Notes under the pieces: model-generated
What the model was told of the DNA's origin: nothing
The model's input: the letters and a program-made list of their open reading frames with translations, nothing else
Databases searched by the model: none
Shown: piece after piece, positions 23,458 through 34,999 of the stretch
How the letters are laid out: every line of letters begins with the position of its first letter
Position numbering within the stretch: position 1 is the stretch's first letter
DNA from: Neospora caninum Liverpool
Taxonomy: Eukaryota > Apicomplexa > Conoidasida > Eucoccidiorida > Sarcocystidae
DNA: 64,000 nucleotides
Direction of reading: 5' to 3'
Assembly (NCBI RefSeq): GCF_000208865.1
Contig: NC_018390.1
Coordinates: forward strand, 3,676,270 to 3,740,269
Translations under genes and position numbers: made by a program

Positions 23458-26400
23458 ACTGCGTCGGCATATTGCTGGATGGGCAGAGAGATAACTATTT
23501 GACAGAAGCCGAGGACTGGTAAAGAGAAACAGAGGGCGCGACAGAGAAAGCGCGAGAAAGGAGAGGGACATGACTGTGTCTCTCATCCGCGCGGATATCG
23601 CGTAGGAGAGAGTGGAGACAAGCAAAGCTCTCCACCGTCCACTTACTGCATTTCGAGAATGAGGAACGTGCGCTTCCGGAAAAAGACAAGAGAGCGGCCG
23701 AGCTGGTAGTCCGAAGTGGGAAACTTGAGAGTCTGAACGCACACACGATCGCGTCGATACGAAACGCGATTTCTCCTCCGCCTTGTTCTCGCTCAGGCGT
23801 TTCTTCTCTCCCGGAGGAAACTCCAGAGAAAAGAAAAAAGATTGGGAAAGCCAAGGCTCCGCGTTTTACCTGAAGAAGATAGACCACTGCCTCCTTCGGT
23901 TTGCGCGAACCGAGGAGCTCCTGGATCGAATTGTGAGAGTAGAAGACGGGTACGACGAGTATCGCATAGAGTCGAAGAAACTCGACGAACGTCAGGCGGA
24001 CGGTCATTCCTTGGTGTTGGAACTTGCAGTAATTCTGCAGACGGAAAACAGGAAACATCGAGAAGGCAGACAACTGAATTTATACGTAAACACATCTCAA
24101 CCAGCCTGGGTACGCATTCGAACATGCCTACACAACCACACACATGTACATATACATATATATCCATATATATATATATATATATATATATGTACGCCTC
24201 CGTGTGCATGCATCGACACGACCCTCTGCATCAGAATATGAAGAGCAGGAAACGGAAGACGCGGAGAAAGGCCAGGGGAAGAATGCGAAGACCAGTGGCA
24301 CAGGGGCTCAGCGCGCGACGGGCTAAATTGAGAGAGTCGGCGGAGCCGCGACAGGGAGACGTGAAGAACGAATTGGCGCGTAGGAGGAGACCGGAGCAGA
24401 GAGAGAACAGCGCGTGTCCTTTGAAGCGCGAGAGATGTACGGAATCTGTGTGTTTGTGGAGAAATGATCCACACATGATCTTTCTGCATTTTTATTTTGT
24501 GCGGGAAAACGGCGTCCGCCGCGACCTTACGAGGACTTGGAGGTCTCCGAGTTGGCCCCAGACATGGGCGTAGTCGAAGAGTGCGCTTTTCTCGTCTTCG
24601 CCGGCGCGAAGCGGCTTGCGGTGTTCAGACTCTTCCAAGAGAGTCACGATGGAAATGTCCTTTCCCGAGGCGAGTTTCGGGTCCAAGTCGAAGTCGGTCG
24701 TCGTCGGCTCGAGCGTGTAGATCTCCATGAATCCAGGCACTTGCACGGCTTTTTGTCGCCAATAGAGCGCAGCGCCTCTTCGCCCCTTCCTTTGCGGCTC
24801 ATCTTCGTTGTAGTCGCCGTCAGCCGCCGAAGAAACCGTCGAGGACGTCGACAGCGCCTGCGCGATCTTGTTGGCCCCTCGCCTGCTTCCACTCGACGTC
24901 GTCCGCGAGTTCAGCGACCGCTGCGAGTCGTCGCCGCTGCTGTCGGACCCGCCTCCGGCGTTCTCGCGCCGGCCTGCGTCCTGGGGCGCAAACGTGTCCC
25001 GGAGCTTCTTCACCGGATCAAACGTTCGCGAGCGCGTGAATGACGACACCCGCGCCCACGTGTCGTCAGTCACAGTCGCGTCGTTGTTCGCAAGGGCGAC
25101 TGACGGAACCTCGGCGCGAACCGAGTTCACAGACGCAATGAAATGGCTCTCTGGAGGATCCTGAAGGCAAACAGTACGAGAAAAAGAGACGAGAAAGAGG
25201 ATGTCTCCTGTCGACATCCACCGCATCACCATGCGAGGCGACCGATTCACAGGCACCCACGCACACACACACACACATGCACACTCGTGTAGGCAGAGGG
25301 CAGAGGACGAGATGGCCGCTCTGATTTCTAACTGTGGATATCCATGTTTGCAACTGTGTACCTCATATCCACTGGGGAACCTCACACTGACAGCTGGAAA
25401 AGGCCTCTGGAGGCAGTGGGTAAGACTGCTTTCCGCGCCGCATCGGTCCGCGCCTGCACAGTCCGAAAAAAGGGTTTGTGGGCCGATGGCGGTCGACGGG
25501 TTTTTTTATCCACAGCTTTCCTCGGGCACCTTTCCCTTCACGCACGCGTACCGGCGAATCGGAGAGAAGCACTGAGTTCATGAGTTGCTGGAACTGCGTC
25601 ACAACGTCCGTTCGCAAGAGGGTAGGAGACAGGTCCTCGACCCCGTCTTCGGCCCCCACGAGGCGTTGCAACAGAGGCAGCCTCGTCCTCAAGAGAATGT
25701 TCTTCAGGCCTGGAAAAGAAAGGAAGCCACCGCAGGAGGAAGAAGACGTTTCCTGGAGTTCGCCAGAAAGTTTCGAATTCCGCAAGCTCGCGCCACGACA
25801 CTCGACACGACGCATGGTGGTCACGAAGAAACAGAGTCTCCGTTTCGGGCTCAGCCAGTGTGCCCATCCCTGGAAACCCCGAAGGCGGCTCCACAGGGTA
25901 TTTGGCTCCAGTGCAGGCACAGTGAGAAGCAAAGAGGCAAGTGGTTGACTGAGAGAAATAGACATCCTCGCGTGACACCAAAACTCCGGCTGGAAGGCAA
26001 TGACCCCGCGGGAAGTGATGGCCCTTGAACGCGGCCGCACACACTTCCCAGACGGCGTTACAGCAAAAAGGGATATTCAGCTCCAACGACGACCCGGCTG
26101 ACTCCAACATCGGACCGCATACCCATCCAGATTGGCAAGGAACCGCATGCAACGATATACACGGGTTGAGACATCTTCATCGCCGGGGTCCGACGCCTCG
26201 TCTCTGTTCATGGTGCACGAAAGGGAGACGGCGAGGGACCTGGGGCGCCAGAGGAGCTGCTCGAAGCGCGTGCCCGAGGGAGAGTGAATCCGGTCTTTCC
26301 ACGTTTGCGACTCTCGCGCGGAGAAGGCAAAACGCGCAGCCGCGACGGCGAGACCGAGGCGACGCCGCTTGTGGTGCTGTCTCTCTCGCCTTACCTGGTG

Positions 26401-28777
26401 AAAGAGTGTAAGCCGACGCATTGACAGAGACGAAGTCGCGAGCGTCGTATCGCACCTGTCCGGTAGAGTGGCGCACGACGAACTGCCCCAGGACTGCAGA
26501 GGAAAAGAGAGAGAGAAGATCGAGGAAATGGAAAAGGCAAGGAACACGCACCCCCCTCTCACCACTCGGTGCGGCTGGGCTGTAGTCCCGTCACTCGAGT
26601 AGTTTCCGTCTCTGTCCCCGGCTCCGTCGCATTTCGTGCTGGGTTCTCCTCTGTCGAACGAGGGAAATTCTCATGATGAGCCTCGCGCATGTGCAGCTGC
26701 GATGGGAGACCACGTTCTGTCTGCGTGTATCACCATCTACGCGAATCCTCTCCCCTAGTCTCCGCGCCTTCTTCCGTGATGTGAGACGGCTCGCCACTTT
26801 TCAAAAGCTTGCCTTCCTCCTCTCACGCTGGACCATCTTCCCTGGTTCTCGACATGTCTACTCTGGGCGCGTCACTTACTTGGATCCTTCTTGTGGTAGG
26901 TTGCGACATCAAGACCCGCCGCGTGTGGCCTGCCGTAGGAGGTTCTCCTCCGCAAGAAAACCAATTCCTGGCGTTCCTGTCCCTTCGCGTCCTTTCCACC
27001 TCGCGTGGCGTTCTCCTCCGCACGTTTGGCCTTCGCTTTCGCCGATTCGTAGCCAGGAAGAGTCTGAGTAAAAGCCACACACGCGGGAGAACAAAGCGCA
27101 GGGCTGGCGGATGACAACACCTCTGAGGTTGTCGCGGCTTCGCCAAAAAGCCCACAAGAGGGACAAACAGTGTCTCTCCACGTTGGCGAATCCACGCCCT
27201 GGCTTCGAGGCATCGGACTGCGGAAAGATCCACATCTTCCCCTTTCAGCGTGGGGTCGATCGCCTTGATAACACAGGGACGAAGACAAACTGTGGGTGCA
27301 TGTGCGGGCAATGCATGCTTGCGTGACACTAGTTGTGTGCACGCATAGACCTACGCCAGGGGCGTGAATACACACGCAAAATGCATGCATTGACGCACAA
27401 ATATATGGACACGGACCGTCGGTGGCTTCTGCGCGGCCAACGAGCACAACAGAAACACCTTTAGACTATTCCGCGGCTGGCAAGCCTCGCAGAAATGAGT
27501 CTTGTTTGGGTCGCGTGCATCTCGCAGCTTGTGCATCCGTTGAGTGGCGTGCCCCGCCCGACAAGTTCGTCTTTTTTCCCATCGTGTAACGAAGAGGGAC
27601 GCGTTTCGGAGCATCCAGATGGCAGCGCTTTGCTCTGTCCCTCTGTGCGGCCACAGCTTCGGGAAAGATGAGGCCCGTGGATGTGCGGGATCGGCACGGT
27701 AGAGCCTTCACACCTCCTCGCTGGCCTGCGACACACGACTGTCCTTTGCAAGTGTTTCGCTGTCCCAGCTGTCTGAAAACGTGCACGGTTTGTTGCTCCC
27801 CCCGTCCCTCCCCGCTGCGCGTCCCTGCCGGTCTTACGAAGAAGATGTCTTCAGGCGGGGATAGTCCGAGGACGTCCGCCACCACTTGCTGCGCCGCGTT
27901 CCCCGCTGCGAGAGAAGAAACAGTCACGAACTCGCCCGCGAACAGTTGATGCAGCCCGCGCAGCTGATCGAAGATCCCTTTCTGACCCCCGATAATCTCC
28001 AAGACTTTTCGGGGGGTTCGGTACTTCACGTCAGGGCTCTCCACGCCTTCTCGCGCGTACAGCGCCTCTTCTGAAAAAAGGAATGAAGGAAACGCACCAG
28101 AGCCGGCGGCAAATGAAGCAGACCAAGGGGAGGCCCGTTTTTCAGCGGGAAACAGAGACAGCGGAACTCCCGCAGCTCAGGGAAAACAGAGAACAGATTT
28201 TTCCGTCGGAGACCTTCAGAAAAGGGAGGCGAAAAGCCGCGGTTGCCTACTGACAGCGAGAGACGCTTGCAGACTTGTACAAATACCAAAATACGTGTGT
28301 ATCTCGCTCGAACATGGGCACACATAGGCACACTCCCACTGTCGAAAAGACTCCGCACTGCGTCGCCTGGCGAGATGTTTCAGATGAGTTCACACGCTCT
28401 GCCCAGCCGTTCTGCACTTTTCGAGGGAGCAAAGCGTCACTTGCATAGTCGCTTTCGCTTCCTTTTCCAGAATGTGTCGTACCGATGGTAAAGCCCCAAG
28501 AAACAAAGAGATTCAGAAAGCACTCATCCACGTAGTTCCGCATAAGCTGCAACAGCGACCAAGAGGGGTGGAGCCGGCGCAGATCCAGTCCTGTCGAGGC
28601 CATCAAGACGATGCTCCTGAGGCAAAACACGAAGAATCGGGAAGGGAGAAACAATACGGTACACGGACACCAACAAGGGAACGAAAGTGTGCTAAAGAGC
28701 GCCGCAGAGACATCTGGTGGATACCCCTTTTTGGAATGCAAAGTGCACCTCTCCACATACCGATATATTTATACATA

Positions 28778-28808
<31 letters not shown>

Positions 28809-31378
28809 GCATACGTATATGGGTATGATTGCCTATGTGCAGGTTGACGTGTCGAGGTTCTTAACGATTTGCCTGACTGGGAAGTGGCGTCGGGCGACTC
28901 TCGCTGATTCCCTCGAAGCGTGTGAGCAGGACATCTTCTCGGACGTGGAGAGACTCGTCGTTTTCAAAAGGCGCGAGGAAGGGCCACTCACGTCCTGCGC
29001 CCGGAGTCCGCGTATCGACACCGCAGCGCCTCGTTGATTCTTCCCAGAAGCCACCATCGAAGCCGAACGAACAACTTTAGAGACAGCGTCCGAACCTGCC
29101 ACACGTGCTCCGTTTGGTAGAGAGTTTTCAGCGCGTTTGAGGGGAGATCCAGAATCGTCTCCAGCTGGCATGCACAGGAAAAACCGGACAGAGGTAGGCG
29201 AACGAAAACGAAATGCATATGCACGCACATGACATGTGCGCACCAAAATGCATACAGATCCGGCCGAATGCAAGTTGAAAAATGGGCTTTCAGCAGAGAA
29301 GCGAAAGGCAAACTGGACATGCTCGTGAACACACGCAGTCACAGCATGAAGTTGTAGATGCGCGTACGTAAAGACAGCTTCGAATATGGATATACGCACA
29401 AAAGACACACATGTATCCATGAGGAAGTAGGGAGCAGAAAATATGTGTGGGAAGACAGAGGCGCAGAGTGTTTTGATCGGCTCCCATGCGAAGCATGTCT
29501 GGGCGCTGGCGACACGGTCGCTTGTTCTCCGCATGTAGGGTTTCTGTTCGCCGTAGGCTGAGATACCTGGAGGCGCTGGACTGCGCAAGATGCAGTAGCA
29601 ATCTCTGCTCTGCGGCGCCCCCAGAGAGAGCTTTTCTCGATGAAAACGGTTCGCTGAACTGTGCCCCGAAACCATGCAACTCCTCGCCCTTTCATCAACA
29701 ATTAGGGGAATCGAAAACAGAGAATGTGCGTTGCGTTCCATTTTTGCTGCGTACGAAAGCCACCCCTGAGATTTCGAGCCTACCAGCTCCACAGCATCTC
29801 GCCCGGCGAGAAGCCGTTTCTTTCTCAGCAGTGGCGATCGCGGAACACTCTCCATTCTTATCTCGTCGATCCGCGCGTGTTCTATTGCGTCTGAGAAAAA
29901 CAAAACCAAGCGAGTTTGCGTTGTTTCTCTCTTTCGGCTGCACACGATTCGGCATCTACGTGACACCACGTATCGCTGTTCAAAGGATAAGGCGAATGTG
30001 CCTCCATGGATCGAGATATATCCGCATATATACACATTTGTATATGCACGTGTGCATGGCTCAATGTGTGCAGTTTCGCATCATCTGCATGCAAATCAGG
30101 TGTATTGGTCTCGTCATTTAAGTTCTTTCGCGGCAAATCCGACAACGGCGAAGCATCACTGGACTCTTATCAGAAGGCGCCTTCTCGTAGGGGATTTCTT
30201 TGCTGCGTTTCGGACGTTTTCCCCCGGTTTTTGTCAGCTTTTTCTGTGCTGGAGCCTACCCGCGACGAGGGCCGCACTGACGAGGCGCGTGAACTCTCCG
30301 ACCTCTGTTTCGGCCAAGCCGATCTTTCGCAGATCCTGAAAGAACTGGAGACAGGCAGCCCACTGGACTTCCTCGAAAGGGAGAACGGGTTGCGGCGGCA
30401 GCTGCTTCAGCAGAAACGAGGCGTCGATCGGGAGGAGACCAGTCTGAGACAAGATTGGGTGACTCGGCTGATGGTAGACGCCGTAGAGAATCGCGTAGCA
30501 GACGTTCGCTACAGGAAGAGGGTAGTACGTTCGCCGCGCTTCGTACGAAATCAACTCCCTTGGTGCGCGGAACATCGAAACGCAGAGCGCACAGAAGCAT
30601 GGTTCCAGAGCGGGTACGAAGACGAACCGGACGGTGAACGGGAGCCCAAGACGACGCGCACACAGAAGAAACCAAACGTGTTATGCCTGTATGAAAAAAA
30701 GAACTTGACCACCAACACATACGTATATATATACATATATATATATATATGTGTATATATATATATATATTTGTGTGTATATATATACGTATACATATGT
30801 ATGTATATGCGGGGCCAGAACCGGCCGTGTGCACTGCCTCTCCAAGGACCGAGCGTGAAACTCCCGCCATCCTACACGCCTTCTTCTGCGACTCCCGCTG
30901 GAGCTCTCGAAGAAAAGAGCGACTTACACGTTCTCTTCCAGCGCTGTGTTGGGAACGAAGGACATGCCGATGAGGCAGTTGTCAGCGTTGAATTCGGCGC
31001 GCACCAAATCCAAGCACCGCTCACTGACACCACCGTCTTCTGTCGTGATTGAAAGTGCCTGGCGAAGGCGATCCACTGTATCGAGAACTTCCTTACGCTC
31101 ATTTTGCGTGTCCACCGTCTGAAAGCAAGCATTGTAACGACGGAACGCCATGAGCCGGGAAGACGCAAATTCTGCAGTCAGTTCTCTGATAGGCGCGGAT
31201 GGTAGAAAAGAGCCCGGTTCTCGTTGTCGCTGAAGCGCACGTGGACGCAGGTCAACTTATTTTGAGGTAGACGACAGACACAGAAAGAGACGTGAGGAAC
31301 GGGACGAAACGCAGGTGGAGAAAGAGGCGCAGTTAGCAAGGGAGATCCTTACGCAGAACGGCACTTATACACACGAGA

Positions 31379-31424
<46 letters not shown>

Positions 31425-34400
31425 GTATGTGTATACGGGTATATGACCATTAGGGAGATTTGACATAGACAGCACGGGGGAAATTACTGGAGATTCCTGT
31501 GTGTCGGAGGAAAGACTGTGCCGTTCGGAGAAAGCAGAATCCTCGAGGGCGGATATAATATTTGCAGTGGCTCGGCACGCGCAGGCGAACGAGAGAGGAG
31601 ACGAAAGCGGATCCACACAGAAGGCCTGAGACGTTTTTCCGTGTGAAAGGCAATGACAGATGCCAGTGTCACCTTGCCCCCGTTGCATGTACGATTACGT
31701 GTTGCTTTTTCTGCTCGCAGCTGTCTCGCGTTTGTGCAACCTCGGTCTACGCTTAGGGCGCTCCGGCCTTCCCGCGTCGTGGTTGTCATACCGAGTACGC
31801 AGATTCTGGGAGTTTCCCATCCTTGTCGGTTGGCGCGAAGCGAGGTGCGAAGGTGTAGATGTATCTGAAGAGTTCCTTCTGGATGTTATCCTGGGCTGCG
31901 TCCAGCTCCCCGAAAGTGAGGATGAACTGGTTGCGCCGTTTGAGCCAGACGTTCTCGAGTGCCCGCCGAGCCATCAGAAAAGGGTGCGGCTGAAGGTCTT
32001 GAATCGCTCCGGCGTAGTACTTCCACCTGGTTTCCTCGCTGAATTCCGCGTCCAAAATACGTTCTCGGTTCGTTGGCGGAAACACAGATATCAACAAGTT
32101 CCCACATTTCGTGAAGTACTCACGGTGGTAGAATCGTCCCCGGAGTGTATCGACGACAGCGGCCGGCGTACCCGCGGAAAGGTACAGCAGATCCCCTATT
32201 TTGTTCTCGAGGTCTTGCAGACTGAGAATAACCCGCAACGAAAGAAGAGAGACACACAAAGCGCAGCAGCACTCTTGTCTGCAGACGTTTCACGCGAAGA
32301 AGCCCGAGGAAAATGAGTGAAGGGCGGCACCAGCACCGCATCATTCTGTCGAGAGCTGCACGGATGCAGCGACGTGTACGTACACCTGAATCGACGTGAA
32401 ATGTGGAGTGCGACGAGGGGGTTCTGCTTCGCAAAAACGCAGTTGCTGGGTCTCTCGACAGTCGAGAGACGCCCATCCGTCTCTGAGGGATATTCTGGAA
32501 CCGCGACTTTCGATCAGAAACCCCGGTGTTTCCTCTCCGAGCTGTTCCACCGGCCTCCGCACCCTATTCTGGGCTGCACACGCCTTCACTGCAGAGCTGC
32601 TCACCCGCCAGAGACCAGACACCCTGCGGGGATCACTTCCTGTCGAGCGTCCACGAAAAGATCCGGATCGGCCTGGGGATCCGGTTTGTAGCCCAGATGG
32701 TCCTGGAGTCGGTCGACGCCGTCTTCCGCAGCGACGTCGCGGAGTCGGCTGTCTGTGTCTGTGATTTGAATGAGAACGCGGCCGAGGAAGTTTGAGTCGA
32801 TGACTTGCGCGGACCGATGTCGCCCCTCTGGCTGAGCAGCTGCCAGCATCGCGCGCGTGACGGCCATCGAAGCCTTCAGCTTTCTGCGGCCCTCTGCTCC
32901 AAACACCGTTCCGTCCCAACGTTTCACTCTGCGGTCGGCGGCACTGCGGTCTCGAGGCCACTGCTCAGCATTTTCTCCTGAAAGAAAGCCCCCTTCGACT
33001 GGCGTTCGAAGAATGACGCGGCCTCCGCACCGCAGGAAAGAGGTGGAACGCATCAACAGCGACTCGTCCACCTGGTCTAAAAACGAGGCTCTGACGTCGG
33101 ACATGTGGGTATGGCCTTCGTCGTCGGAGACGGCCGTATCCGATCCTGCGCCCGACGAAGCTGAGGAGTCATCTGCGCTGCCTGCGGACGTGAAACGGAA
33201 AAGCTCGAAAAAGGCGTCAACTTCGAGAAGGAGAGGTCAAATGGGAATGGGGACAGAGGAACACAAGAGAGACCTAAACAAGTTGGGATGTGATTCCCGC
33301 TGCCCTACGACCGATGGGAATACGCAGATACGGGGACAGCGAGAGTGACGTTTGTTCTTCAATCCGGAAGCAAACAGATCAGCATGTTCGTCCAAGTGAA
33401 GCTAGCCGTTTCTGGCATCCGACTGCAATTCGGTCACTCTGTAGAGCACAACGTTCTGTCTTCTGAACTCGCGATTCAGCCCACCACGCCATACAGGCCC
33501 CTCGTCACGGAGGTACACCCTATCGCCCAATGCGCTGTAGCCAAGACCAGCGCATTCCCGATCTCGAACGATCCCCGCAGAAGGCCTCACATCGACACCG
33601 TCCGTATTTGTATAGAGTGTTCTGTGCATTTGCAAGCAAGCATCGCCGAATGGAGGTCCGTACGTGGCTATATGTGTGGATGAGGGGAGAGACGTGCAAA
33701 AAGTGTTGAGGCAGAAAATGGACGGACGTGATGGTTGCAGAAGGTTGAAAACCTTACCGGATGGTGAGGTTGGCGTTCCACCGCTTTCTAGCTCCGGCCC
33801 GAAGCTGACGAGGCGTTTGGTCTTCAGTGCGGTCTTGTTCAGTGTCTGGGGCTCACCTGGACAAAATAGGACACAACGCGAAGCGCGAAACTACCGAGAA
33901 GAACGTGGAGGCGGGTGCTTTGGCGCCTGCCTTGCATCGCGTCATCCCTCTTTTCCTCTTCTCGACGGCACACGTCCCCATGAGGTGTTCTGAAAAGGGC
34001 GAGCAGATCCCTCCCGACGAAGGCGAGGGGAGTGCAGGACTGTAGCAGTCAGGCTGAGGCTACTTAGAAGAAGCACGACTGGAGGCGAAGAAGAACTAGG
34101 GGAGCATGCACCGCAGAAGGTTTACGCAGAGACCGCAAGTGCTCTTGTCGCTCACGAAAGCGGACGTTTGCCGGCGTGTCTCCGATGCTCAACCTTTCGG
34201 CCGGAACCGAAGAGGGATTTTCTCGCTCTTCCCTTTTTCCGCCGGCGCGGCCTCCAATGAGAATCTTCTTGGCTCGGCTCCTTGCTACCTCCAGTTGCTG
34301 TCGCTGCTGAAAATCGGCGAGCTCAATGTAGTAGGCGGACGAGTCCTCCGGGGTAGGGGCAAACCCTACGCGTCGTTCCCCGCCATAGAGAACGTCCATC

Positions 34401-34999
34401 AGAGTCGAGCCGCCCCTTGCGCGTGCTGCGGCGTCACGCTTCGGGGGGAGATTCTTCGGAGACGGCGCCTGCGTCGGCGCTCCGGTCAAGTCCCCTCTTC
34501 CGGTTGCGGCCAAACCTTTCGTTACAAGGGGATTTTTCTTGGTCAGGAAGGAAGCCGGTTTAGATGCCTGAGTAGCGACGGATTCGAGAGGGTGCGTGCT
34601 GAGACTGACGGCAGAGCTTGCCGAGAGAGGCCGATAGAACGATGCATCGCTTCTCGGAGGCCCCGTCCCTGATGAAGCTTTACCACTGGTGTCAAGCTCG
34701 CCAGAAAGACGGCCCATACGTGTGGCCGAAAGTGACGAAAGGGCGTCGTGGGCGAAAGCAGAACGAAATAGACGGACAGGCGCAGGGGAGTCATCCTGCT
34801 CAGGGAAATGTTCCGGGGAGGCGGCAGACGGCGAACCCGATTCACGGAGACGAACGGAGGCAGAGAGGCCAGATGAACGACGGACTTCAGGGTACCGCAG
34901 AGCTGGTGTGGCATAGACAGAGCGAGACGAAGAGCGAGAAACGCCTGAAGGCTCCGACGGCCCAGGGCGCCTGTGCCTCCCTTTTCCTGGTTCCTGCAT
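12547..34999 (-). CDS. MyoL: Divergent myosin-like protein: degenerate motor, IQ neck, RCC1 tail
   Basis: A very large multi-exon protein. The start is an ATG at 34999 (MQEPGKGRHRRPG); the first exon ends at 34126 and joins in phase to 33758-33856. Landmarks in order: N-terminal disordered region; motor start DLLYLSAGTPAAVVDTL (32.2 kb); P-loop position; lever-side converter (YQLGRSLVFFRKRTFL, 23.7 kb); IQ motifs (23.1-19.9 kb); RCC1 blades (18.4-14.9 kb); and a C-terminus closed by exons 13858 to about 14066, 13060-13169 and 12547-12684 with exact phase. The motor lacks GESGAGKT and a normal DIxGFE. The symbol rests on my recollection that Toxoplasma MyoL lies next to LDH2, plus the domain content, not on a sequence match. 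MyoH is another Toxoplasma myosin recalled to have RCC1 repeats. Many middle exon borders are not resolved. Introns are full of (TA)n. Confidence 0.8.
13752..13850. repeat. Compound (TC)n-(TA)n-(TATG)n microsatellite
   Basis: TC repeat to about 13775, TA repeat to about 13792, then roughly fifteen TATG units to 13850. On the gene's minus strand the (CATA)n begins 8 bases inside the intron whose donor is at 13857/13856. Confidence 0.95.
14900..18390 (-). other. RCC1-like beta-propeller repeats in the tail
   Basis: At least five exons carry RCC1-type blades: EIGGQHSLVLL and VYAWGWNDRGQLG (18.35-18.15 kb), LDHCVAFVGDGLVFSWGDNS (17.25 kb), PRHTAIVAADGQCVVFGSG (16.65 kb), GVYGWGRNDLGQLGIG with VYTWGVH (16.0-15.8 kb), and IVDVACGLREVVV (14.98-14.94 kb) ending at a GTAAGC donor. 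The pattern (G.hH...l...G.vy.WG.n..GQLG) is diagnostic. Such propellers usually bind proteins, chromatin or membranes. The ligand here is unknown. Confidence 0.85.
17781..17995. repeat. (TA)n and (CA)n microsatellites
   Basis: (TA)n at 17781-17805 and (AC)n at about 17974-17995, both between RCC1 exons of the myosin-like gene. Confidence 0.9.
19285..19318. repeat. (TA)n microsatellite
   Basis: About 17 TA units in an intron of the myosin-like gene. Confidence 0.95.
20620..20652. repeat. (TA)n microsatellite
   Basis: About 16 TA units in an intron of the neck region. Confidence 0.95.
21941..22032. repeat. Interrupted (TA)n / ATATGC repeat
   Basis: TA-rich block with ATATGCATATAT interruptions in an intron of the neck region. 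Confidence 0.9.
22468..22891. repeat. TATC array that switches to a GATA array (large inverted repeat)
   Basis: About 360 bases of TATC-type units (with TACATC and TATATC variants) run up to a CATATG centre at 22831-22836. They are followed by about 55 bases of perfect GATA units. GATA is the reverse complement of TATC, so the two blocks can pair as a hairpin. The block lies in an intron of the myosin-like gene and gives only repetitive IYLYLS-type false reading frames. Confidence 0.95.
23422..23453. repeat. (TA)n microsatellite
   Basis: About 16 TA units in the intron after the converter exon. Confidence 0.95.
24165..24192. repeat. (TA)n microsatellite
   Basis: TA repeat in an intron of the motor region. 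Confidence 0.9.
28781..28809. repeat. (TA)n microsatellite
   Basis: TA repeat in an intron near the relay-helix exon. Confidence 0.9.
30723..30800. repeat. Interrupted (TA)n repeat
   Basis: Several TA blocks broken by GTG and CATA, in an intron of the motor region. Confidence 0.9.
31379..31421. repeat. (TA)n microsatellite, longest pure tract
   Basis: About 21 uninterrupted TA units in the intron after the P-loop-position exon. Confidence 0.95.

Larger units (their letters stand above)
23647..32221 (-). other. Degenerate myosin motor domain of the minus-strand gene
   Basis: Recognisable blocks lie in the right order on the minus strand. At 32.2-31.8 kb: YFTKCGNLLISVFPP, then HPFLMARRALENVW, then ILTFGELDAAQDNIQKE where the P-loop should be. 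At 30.4-30.25 kb: the helix LRKIGLAETEVGEFTRLVSA. At about 29.1 kb: RTLSLKLFVRLRWWLLGRIN (cf. LYSRLFDWLVERIN). At 28.6-28.5 kb: the relay helix MRNYVDECFLNLF. At about 28.0 kb: VLEIIGGQKGIFDQL. At 26.5 kb: QFVVRHSTGQVRYDARDF (cf. FIIKHYAGDVEY). At 25.6 kb: TQFQQLMNSVLLS, and at about 25.1 kb ESHFIASVNSV (cf. PHFVRCIKPN). At 24.0 kb: the converter GMTVRLTFVEFLRLYAIL. The fold is myosin; ATPase residues are discussed in the findings. Confidence 0.8.

Noticed and set aside
26823..27329. VIKAIDPTLKGED as the myosin FIRCIKPN motif
   Set aside because: It lies between the ...GIFDQL block and the FVVRHSTGQV block, before the place where that motif belongs; ESHFIASVNSV near 25.1 kb is in the correct position.
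28833..30035. 400-codon minus-strand open frame in the motor region
   Set aside because: Same strand as the myosin-like gene, but mostly intron read-through; the motor helix that marks the real exon near 29.1 kb lies in a different frame.
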